Assembly (NCBI GenBank): GCA_051453625.1
Contig: JBOZIK010000001.1
Span: 67,762,852-67,804,782, forward strand
DNA: 41,931 nucleotides
Reading direction: 5' to 3'
Origin: Welwitschia mirabilis
Taxonomy: Eukaryota > Gnetophyta > Gnetopsida > Welwitschiales
Both the position numbers and the translations under genes were made by a program. Of the stretch, positions 34,400-41,931 are shown piece after piece. Below the pieces are notes generated by a model. It did no database searches and was not told the origin of the DNA. It worked only from the letters and a program-made list of their open reading frames with translations. The first letter of the stretch is position 1; each line of letters opens with the position of its first letter.

Positions 34400-35178
34400 N
34401 NNNNNNNNNNNNNNNNNNNNNNNNNNNNNNNNNNNNNNNNNNNNNNNNNNNNNNNNNNNNNNNNNNNNNNNNNNNNNNNNNNNNNNNNNNNNNNNNNNNN
34501 NNNNNNNNNNNNNNNNNNNNNNNNNNNNNNNNNNNNNNNNNNNNNNNNNNNNNNNNNNNNNNNNNNNNNNNNNNNNNNNNNNNNNNNNNNNNNNNNNNNN
34601 NNNNNNNNNNNNNNNNNNNNNNNNNNNNNNNNNNNNNNNNNNNNNNNNNNNNNNNNNNNNNNNNNNNNNNNNNNNNNNNNNNNNNNNNNNNNNNNNNNNN
34701 NNNNNNNNNNNNNNNNNNNNNNNNNNNNNNNNNNNNNNNNNNNNNNNNNNNNNNNNNNNNNNNNNNNNNNNNNNNNNNNNNNNNNNNNNNNNNNNNNNNN
34801 NNNNNNNNNNNNNNNNNNNNNNNNNNNNNNNNNNNNNNNNNNNNNNNNNNNNNNNNNNNNNNNNNNNNNNNNNNNNNNNNNNNNNNNNNNNNNNNNNNNN
34901 NNNNNNNNNNNNNNNNNNNNNNNNNNNNNNNNNNNNNNNNNNNNNNNNNNNNNNNNNNNNNNNNNNNNNNNNNNNNNNNNNNNNNNNNNNNNNNNNNNNN
35001 NNNNNNNNNNNNNNNNNNNNNNNNNNNNNNNNNNNNNNNNNNNNNNNNNNNNNNNNNNNNNNNNNNNNNNNNNNNNNNNNNNNNNNNNNNNNNNNNNNNN
35101 NNNNNNNNNNNNNNNNNNNNNNNNNNNNNNNNNNNNNNNNNNNNNNNNNNNNNNNNNNNNNNNNNNNNNNNNNNNNNN
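34400..35178. other. Assembly gap of 779 N inside the 5' LTR
   Basis: The flanks align to positions about 41171 and 41182 of the 3' LTR, which are only about 10 bp apart. The long X-filled open frames on both strands across this gap (34327-35199 and 34360-35256) are artefacts. Confidence 0.98.
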
Positions 35179-35180
35179 TT

Positions 35181-35193
35181 GTCTATAAAAGGG
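35181..35193 (+). promoter_or_regulatory. LTR TATA box
   Basis: GTCTATAAAAGGGCC just after the gap. The equivalent CTATAAAAAGGG lies at 41186-41197 in the 3' LTR. Its position in the LTR suits a Gypsy core promoter. Confidence 0.6.
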
Positions 35194-35583
35194 CCTTAAG
35201 TCATTCATTGTAATATCCTTCATTTTGGTAAAGAAATTAACCTTTGTAGCAACCAAGTCATGATGGCCTTCTAAGTAGTTCTTTGGAGAGTAAGCATGCT
35301 TTCAAGAATATCTTGAGGAGTTCTTCCTATGGCCTTCCATCATTGATGTAATGTTATTTTTCTTTGATTCAATACTAAATAGTTGTTTTCTTTTGATTGT
35401 TAGTCATAATTAATTTTGTACTAAGAATACTTAAGTAACAACATAACTATCAAATTTTATTTGGTTTACTAAGTGAATTTGATTAGTTAATTTCTCCATA
35501 ATCCTATTAATTTCTTAGATCTTATTCATATTAAGTTCATACTTTTCCTTTTTATTACAAGGCTGTGAAGGTCAGTGACTTTC

Positions 35584-35670
35584 ATATCACTTGATCTTTT
35601 ATATGTGATAGTTTAATATGGTGAATGAGATTATGTTAATATCACTTGATCTTTTATATGTGATAGTTTA
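35584..35670. repeat. Identical 32-bp direct repeat with internal inverted repeat, in the 5' LTR only
   Basis: The segment starting ATATCACTTGATC and ending GTGATAGTTTA occurs at 35584 and, by eye, unchanged at 35639 (period 55). Each copy carries TATCAC...GTGATA, able to form a hairpin. The 3' LTR has a single, quite different sequence at this place. Confidence 0.85.
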
Positions 35671-35921
35671 AAGTTTATTTTAGGATAGTGTAGCATATGC
35701 TTAAGTGAGGAATTGCTTGCTTACTTCTCACCTTTTCAAATAAAGTTTCAATACCAAATTCTTAACTCTCTCTTTTCCCTTCATTTTTTTTTTTTGTAAC
35801 TTTCATTTATGTAAGAGTTTGTGTAATTTTTGTCTATCCTACCTTAGTTATCCCTATCAAAAGAATGATACTGAGTACAAACTTAGTTAAATACAATTCA
35901 CTATAAAACATGAATAGATTT

Positions 35922-35940
35922 TAGTGCCGTTGCTAGGGAT
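35922..35940 (+). other. Primer-binding site, tRNA-Asp type
   Basis: TAGTGCCGTTGCTAGGGAT matches TGGCGCCGTTGCCGGGGAT, the complement of the 3' end of plant tRNA-Asp, at 15 of 19 positions. The four mismatches are all transitions (G-to-A or C-to-T). Confidence 0.8.
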
Positions 35941-36660
35941 AACAATACGGTAGCTTCTCAAAAGACACCTACTTTTATTTCTTGTAAGATTTTTAGATAG
36001 TTTTTATTTATCTAATGATGTTACTAGTTCACTTTACTAATACCCAAATTGATCCTATATTTTCTTTATTTTGTCTTCTTTCTAGTGGTTAGTACTAGTC
36101 CTTTCTTAGTCCTTCCAGTAATACCTAAACTGGGATAGTTTTAAGTTTACTTTTGTTTTTGCTCTAGCTTGTTTTTTGCGTAGGTTTGATAGTGTGTTCA
36201 AAAGTGGTATTAGGTGATAAAATTAGAAATTTAACTCTTGTTGTATGCTTTATTTACCTACTACATTCTAGTTTTTAATTTTTATTGCAAGTTCACTTTA
36301 ATAAACATTAAAAATCTAAAAACAGTATATGATTTTTTTTTTCTTTTGAAGCTCACAATTTTCTTGTCTATTATTTTTTCTATTTTTACATAATAAATTG
36401 TCCATGAAATATTTGTAAATGCTTGTGTTTTTTTAAAAATTTAATTTATATTTCGACTAGCGCTACTACCTTCCTTGACTAATGCCACTAAGATTCCTAC
36501 TTGCGAAAACCTAAAACTTTTATAGTATCTTTTAGAAAGTTTTCTGTTTTGTAGGCTTTGTGAAAAACATCCTAAAACCTATCTAAAAGCTTATCTAAAC
36601 CTATCTTTGCATGCTTTGGTTACATAACAAGTTTGTAGATTAATTCAAAATCCTCTTAAC
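35941..36660 (+). other. Gypsy leader region between primer site and gag
   Basis: No open frame of note. This is T-rich sequence as expected for an untranslated leader of a retrotransposon. Confidence 0.45.
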
Positions 36661-36699
36661 AATATGAACTCCTTTACTGATTGAATGAGTACATGGCAA

Positions 36700-38550
36700 A
36701 ACCAACACCATGATGACTTCCAAAGGGAACAATCCTCCACCTCCTAATATGACCTAAATAATAATTAATAAACATCCTCATCTTAACAAAATCCAAATAA
36801 TCCACTCAAATTCTGATTTTTTCTTAATAAAGCATCATCTAACCAAGAATTGATTAACCACTTAACTGCATATTACCTTGCTCAAGAGGCAATCAAACGG
36901 TAAGTCATTGCAACCAACACTAACTAACCTAGGAAAGTCCTTCATGATTACCTTCAACCATAATACTTAGGAACACCTTATTATATAGTGCAACCATTCA
37001 TAAATCAACTATTAGAGTTCAAGTCATCCACTATCCCACTTTTGTCTCACTTCTATGGCCTAAAATCTAAGGATTCATACCTTTATCTTAAGAAGTTCAA
37101 ATGCATTTTATGAATTTTACCTAAATATTCAAATACATTTGATGCCCTTAGATCTAACTTATTCCCCTTTTTTTAAAAAAAGAAGGAAAAATCATGGCTT
37201 CATATCCTCGAGCCCTTGTCCATTAGATCTTGGTTCGACCTTAACAAGGCCTTTATCTTAAAATTCTTTCCAAACCATAAAACAAATGCCTTGAAAAAAG
37301 AAATAATGAATTACTAATAAAAGATCATGAAAATTTTCCTAGGCTTTAGAAAGATTCAAGGACTTATTGCAAAGACATCCCTAGTATGGTTTTAAGCCAA
37401 GAAGGGAAATGAACTTCTTCTATGATGTGTTCTCTATGAATAATAAACAACTAGTTGAGATGATGAGTAGATGAATTTTGGGATTATCTTGAAAATGTGG
37501 CTGAGAGTTCCAAAAACTAGGAAAATTCTACTGAACCACTTAGATCTCATCATCCTATTAAATCTATAGATGTGTTTAAAGTCCTCATAAACTTTAAGCC
37601 ACTAAACCTGACTGCTTAATTTACCACATTAATACCCATGAAATAACCAAGTGTCCCTCCATCCTCTTGTTTCAAAACATTATTAACAAATAAGTTCATG
37701 CAGTAAGGCACTAATGGTAAAACTAGAAAAATGACTCATTTCCAACACATATAAACCAAAGTGAAGGAATCATCCCAACTTTTTTTTGGAAGTAATATAA
37801 TCAAATTAATCAACCAAAGAAATTCATTTCTATAATCATCTTTTCATCCTTTTCCATCTAATTACCATAAACCATCTTTATCCATCTTCTTTAAGAAACC
37901 ATTAAGTAAATTCATGAAAACCTAAGTTTAAATTAATTGTAACCATGAATAAATCCTTAAGCAATATTTCTCATGATTAAGTAATCTCAGATAAAACATC
38001 CAATCCATCTTGCAAATTCTTTAGTCAATCCAACAACCCCAAACCCTTATTCTCTCCACTTTAAATTAAAGAGATATAAGAAAACTTCCTATAAGGAGGA
38101 GTTTAGATTTGTAGAAGAAGGGTAAAGCTACTTAGAATAAATCAAAGCTATTAACTTTCAAAGTGGCATAATGATTAGCTAAGATTTAACCTAGAGTCAA
38201 TCTAAAGATGAGGAAAAAGGGGAAAAACACTACTACTTATAAAGAACCTTTACCCTTTTCCCAAGATTTGAATAAAGAAAGTATAAAAGACTTACAAAAA
38301 TCTTTTGCCACATATAAAGATCTTTTACCTTTTCACCAACATCTTAGAAAGAAGAACATTAAAAAAACAATAATTAGAGGCCTTTAAAATTTCTAAGGAA
38401 GTCAAGATCAATATGCCTCTTTTATAAGTGATTAAAAAGGTTCCCTCACATACAAAATTCCTTAAGGAGATGTGCATGATAAAGAGATGTATAAATGTAA
38501 AGAATAAAACTTTTTTAGCTTAAAAAACTAGCACAATCATCTAGAATTAG
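36700..38550 (+). pseudogene. Gypsy gag remnant
   Basis: The best-preserved part (about 37020-37540) reads IKSSTIPLLSHFYGLKSKDS, then FDALRSNLFPF, then LHILEPLSIRSWFDLNKAF, then LKFFPNHKTNALKKEIMNY. These are the blocks of the Retrotrans_gag domain (substrate of capsid assembly), including the L-x-x-L-F-P-F and W-x-x-L-x-x-x-F-L-x-x-F-F-P motifs. Stops and small shifts occur throughout, and the link to the protease (37550-38550) is low-complexity and Lys/Asn-rich. No zinc knuckle was clearly seen. Confidence 0.75.
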
Positions 38551-38559
38551 TTTTTAACT

Positions 38560-39254
38560 AAGTATAAAGATCCAGTTTGCCCCATGATACCCATCACGAT
38601 CATGAATAAGAATGTTAAGTAAGCCTTATTAGATCTAGGAGCAAGCGTTAATATTTTACCTTGTTATGTTTATCAAAAACTTGGTTTAAATGATCTCAAA
38701 CATACTAAAATATAATGCAATTGACTAATAATTCCATGACGTTACTATTAGAAATAGTTGAAGATATTATATTCCAAGTGGATAATTACTATTTTTTGAT
38801 AGACTTCATAGTTTTAGAATTGAACACAATGAAATGCAATGTAGTTCCAATCATTTTAGAAAGACCCTTCTTTGTGACATTCAATGATCTTATCAATTAT
38901 AGGAATGATTAGATGAAAATATTATTTAGCAACATGACTTTAAACTTAAATATTTCCAACACGATGAAATTATGAGTGAATCTTAAAGAGATTAATTGGG
39001 TTAACAAGATTTGTAACTATGAATGTTCTCCTCATGAGCTAAATGTTTTTCATTCTACAAAATTACTTGAACATCACTTCTTTAACTTTGAACCTAATAG
39101 TTACATTACTTTTGAGTCTTTTATAATAAGTCATGCTATAAAAGGCCAAATTTTACTTAAAGATGATTTCCTCATGAACATCCCATGCATTATCACTTAT
39201 TCCATCACCTACTTAAGCCTTTTCAAATGCCCAATACGTTTTAAAACTATCTAA
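38560..39254 (+). pseudogene. Gypsy protease (retropepsin) remnant and downstream linker
   Basis: KYKDPVCPMIPITIMNKNVK (about 38559) leads to ALLDLGASVNILPCYVYQKL (about 38620), the retropepsin active site (D-L/T-G-A-S). The open segment 38715-38912 continues with IVEDIIFQVDNYYFLIDFIV and VPIILERPFF, the second half of the fold. The following S-N-M-T-L-N-L-N-I block (38932) and the 92-codon frame at 38976-39254 resemble the linker after protease in such Gypsy elements. There are only a few stops here, so this is among the better-preserved TE coding in the window. The protease would process the polyprotein. Confidence 0.8.
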
Positions 39255-40560
39255 TTAGACTCTAAAACCATCCATCTTAGCCATTTACTTATGAATTTCT
39301 GAAACTATTAGACCTAGGTTAATGACCATTAAGTAAAGATCAATAATAAAGCGATTTCATTATCACCTAAGTTAATGGTTTGAACTAAGTTCACTTATGG
39401 ATTTTTAAGAAAGAGTTACACTTATTTTAAGTGTGATTATTAAAAGCACATTTACTTAAGGATTCTAATTTTGGTAAAACATGGTTGAAAAGGTGGAATC
39501 TACTTTTGTATATGTTCCTTAAGTTTAACTCTTTTGTTGGGGACAATATTTATCTTGACAAGGCTAATAAACCAATGACCTCTCTAATGTGCATCAAAAA
39601 TGAATATGAGAAGATTAACAAAAGAAAAAAGAATAGATCTCTTCTACAAATACACATTTATTAATCACTTAACTAGGTTTAGTTAACTATATTAGGGCTA
39701 TGGATGCTCACTAATAATGTATCTCTAATGATCTAATTATGATATAATTAATTACATTAGGGCTATAAATTCTTACTGGCAATGAAACATTAATTTCTTT
39801 ACAAAATAACATGCTTAACTTTATTGGAAGAAAATGTCATAATACTAGATGCTTAATATGATTGAAAAGCTTAAACTAAGAACATGTATGTTGGTATAAA
39901 TGGAAATAAGGGAAGGACAAAGGTGGGAATTAGAGGCTTTATAGAATATGTTGTCTTTTAACTTTTATACTTAAGTTTTTCTATGATTTCTTGAATTCCT
40001 ATAAGTTACATAATCGAAAATACGCTTAGTTGATTTCAAGATTCATTGGGCAAAAAAAAGCATAACAAAGGTCATTAGTTTAGGTAGGTTTGCTTAATTT
40101 ATTCACTGATTTTATGGTTTAGTCCTTTGACTCATTTCATTTTCCATCTCCATCATTCCTTTCACTTCACCATCATTTCATAAGAAATAAATCTTAAGGT
40201 AGTAACCATTTTTATGAATTGACTTTCCTCTTAGAATGTTTATTTTGCATTAATCAATTTTTTCTTTTCATAGCATAGTTGCATCATATTGCATGATTTC
40301 CAATAAAAAAGACTTATTAAAATATTTCTAAGGTAATTTTTTCAAAATAATTTTAACACTTTTTACCATATGACTTTGAGAACAAAGTTAAGTTTTAGGT
40401 GGGGGTATGGTATCCACTTTTTACATCATTTTTTATGTTCCAATACCTTAAGTGTAGAAAATTATTCATAAAAGTTTTCAAATTTATAATATTTTCATAC
40501 TTGAGTACATGATTAAACATTTTGTTATCATTTTTTTGGCTAAGGATCTCGTAAAAGTCT
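39255..40560 (+). other. Gypsy internal 3' region without recognised coding
   Basis: No RT (Y-V/I-D-D), RNase H or integrase motif was found in any plus-strand frame by eye. A purine-rich GGTGGGGGTATGG lies at 40398-40410, a second candidate polypurine tract. Confidence 0.55.
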
Positions 40561-40570
40561 AGTTAGGGGT
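40561..40570 (+). other. Possible Gypsy polypurine tract
   Basis: AGTTAGGGGT immediately before the 3' LTR start; short, so only tentative. Confidence 0.4.
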
Positions 40571-41931
40571 TGTGTTAACATGCAAAAATTAACATTACGA
40601 CTAAGTTAAATGACTAATTTATCATAATGAAAAATATTAATATAATCAATTCTATTATAGAAACATGTATTTTATTGATTTTTTATATTAATTATGGACT
40701 TATCGTTTTTCTATGATATTTTTAGGTTCACTATCATATTTTGAGGGACTTTGCAAAAGATGATGATTATTCAAGCTAAAATGCAAGCGCTGACATTTAA
40801 GTCAGCTAATGTAGCTGGTTATTTTGTGGAAAACACCTTCATTCTCATGTTCCTAAATTATCATGCAAAATTGAATTAAACATAGTTATGGGATTGATCA
40901 AATTCCGCATTTGAAATAACTATTATTCTCAGTAATACGTGGTGGTGATGATGATAAAATGTAAAACGACATATGACATTGTTGAGTAAGATGATGATAG
41001 AAACACATGACAATGACAATAGTTGACAATAGTAGTAGTATCCAAGAGATAAGTGTTGACCATGTTATAAGGACCTTCACCTATGAATAGATGACAAAAT
41101 GCCATACGTAATGCCATCGTTATGTAACCACTAACCAAATGCTATAAGTGAAATGCTTATAACCATGCTTGACCCTCATCCTTACCTATAAAAAGGGCCT
41201 TAAGTCCTTCATTATATATCTTTCATTTTGATAAAGAAAAAGCCTTTAGAATAACCAAGTCGTGATGGCCTTCTAAGCACTTTTTCGGGGAGTGAGCATG
41301 TTTTCAAGGAGAGCTTGAGTAGTCCTTCCTACTTCCTTCTATCTCTAATGTAATGTGCCATTTATTTCATTCAATACTTAAGAGTTGTTTTTTTAATTGT
41401 TAGTCATAATTCATTTTGTATTATGAATGCTTAAGTAACAATGTAACTATCAAGTTTTATTTGGTCTACTGAGTGAATTTCATTAGTTAATTAGTTCATA
41501 GTCTTTAGTAATTTCATGGATCTTATGCACATTAAGTTCATACTATCTATTTTTATTACAAGGCAATGAAGGATCAATGACTTTTTAATTCACCGACATT
41601 CATATGATGAATGAGATTATTTTATTATGACCAAGCCTTCATACTTAATAGTTTGAAGTTTGTTTTAGGATAGTGTATCATGTGTCAAATGAGGAATTAT
41701 AAACGGATGAATTAAGTGAATACTTAAAGCTTGCTTGCTTTCTACCTTTTCAACTAAAGTTCTAACATCAAATTCTCAAATTCCTCTTTTCCTTTATTTT
41801 TATTGTAACTTACATTTAAGTAAGAGTTTGTGCAATTTCTGTTTGACCTACTTTAGTTATCCCTTTGGAAGGAATGATACTAGGTTCTTATTTAGTAAAA
41901 ACCAGTTCATAGTATGAAATGAATAGAGTGT
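40571..41931 (+). repeat. Gypsy 3' LTR, reaching the window end
   Basis: Starts TGTGTTAACATGCAAAAATT and aligns with the 5' LTR throughout, including the TATA box near 41187. The last bases match the area just before the 5' primer site, so the LTR ends at or within a few bases of 41931. The target duplication cannot be checked here. Open frames (for example 41735-41917 plus, 40898-41138 minus) are by-products. Confidence 0.85.

Larger units (their letters stand above)
33802..35920 (+). repeat. Gypsy 5' LTR, containing the 779-N gap
   Basis: Starts TGTGCTACCATGTAAAAATT and aligns with 40571 onward: ATGATGATTATTCAAGCTAA, GGTGATGATGATAA, AAGTGTTG, CTATAAAAGGGCCTTAAGTC, ATGGCCTTCTAAG. Excluding the Ns it is about 1340 bp, close to the 1361 bp of the 3' copy. 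The right end is placed just before the primer site; its last bases are uncertain. Confidence 0.85.
33802..41931 (+). mobile_element. Gypsy element with long LTRs, Gag and protease, no RT seen
   Basis: Long terminal direct repeats (33802 to about 35920, and 40571 to about the window end) flank an internal region. That region starts with a tRNA-Asp-type primer site and encodes Gag and a retropepsin. The tRNA-Asp primer and long LTRs are characteristic of Athila-type Gypsy elements. From 39255 to 40560 no RT, RNase H or integrase block was recognised, so the copy is either deleted or belongs to a non-autonomous family. It is inserted in the RT of LINE-C. Confidence 0.75.

Noticed and set aside
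34327-35256. Open frames of nearly 300 codons on both strands
   Set aside because: Almost entirely translation of the 779-N gap.
38976-39254. 92-codon frame considered as an independent small gene
   Set aside because: It follows the protease fragment in the same element and its surroundings match the linker after Gypsy protease.
1-41931. tRNA, rRNA and other structured RNA genes
   Set aside because: None recognised; the only tRNA-like match is the 19-bp retrotransposon primer site at 35922-35940.

Overview
This window looks like plant nuclear DNA: AT-rich, intron-bearing and packed with old, nested retroelements. It holds one convincing piece of a host gene, the first coding exon of a minus-strand gene (3477-3611). 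That exon has an in-frame upstream stop, a perfect GTAAGT splice donor and a CpG-rich 5' flank. Its N-terminus resembles what I recall of plant SPT20-domain / PHYTOCHROME-DEPENDENT LATE-FLOWERING-like proteins. The later exons are not visible in the remaining 3.4 kb, so the first intron probably runs off the window. Strong CpG depletion and heavy TE decay suggest a large, heavily methylated genome. A gymnosperm with low GC, such as a gnetophyte, would fit, but that is a guess.

Layout: (1) 1-3476, probable intron with a Copia LTR end at 1-123 and little else recognisable. (2) 3477-4300, exon 1, 5' UTR/promoter and a 93-bp-period duplication. (3) About 4430-11260, a degenerate L1-type LINE (LINE-A: ORF1 with DUF4283-like region and zinc knuckle, endonuclease, RT, zf-RVT), split by a 1538-bp minus-strand solo LTR (9608-11145) with a perfect 5-bp target duplication. 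(4) 11260-15190, AT-rich DNA with nothing I can identify. (5) 15190-17695, a large inverted-repeat (foldback-like) element whose second right arm is split by another solo LTR (16258-17510), also with a perfect 5-bp target duplication. (6) 18055-30000, a roughly 1.84-kb unit present twice in tandem. The first copy is interrupted by 8.2 kb holding a non-L1-type LINE (LINE-B) and a Copia element. (7) About 30000-33801, a second L1-type LINE (LINE-C), cut off inside its RT thumb by (8) a Gypsy element with long LTRs (33802 to the window end). The Gypsy element has a tRNA-Asp-type primer site, Gag and protease but no recognisable RT/integrase.

Almost every TE reading frame is broken by stops and frameshifts. 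Many of the changes look like C-to-T or G-to-A transitions (Gln to stop, Trp to stop, zinc-finger Cys to Tyr), as expected from decay of methylated DNA. The insertion order can be read from the junctions: solo LTRs sit inside LINE-A and inside the foldback element, LINE-B plus Copia sit inside the tandem unit, and the Gypsy element sits inside LINE-C. Two assembly gaps (100 N and 779 N) lie in LINE-A ORF1 and in the Gypsy 5' LTR. Comparison with the 3' LTR suggests the second gap should be only about 10 bp, unless the 5' LTR carries an insertion there. I found no operon, CRISPR array, RNA gene or clearly new functional system. The most informative content is the nested-insertion record and a few unusual internal repeats.
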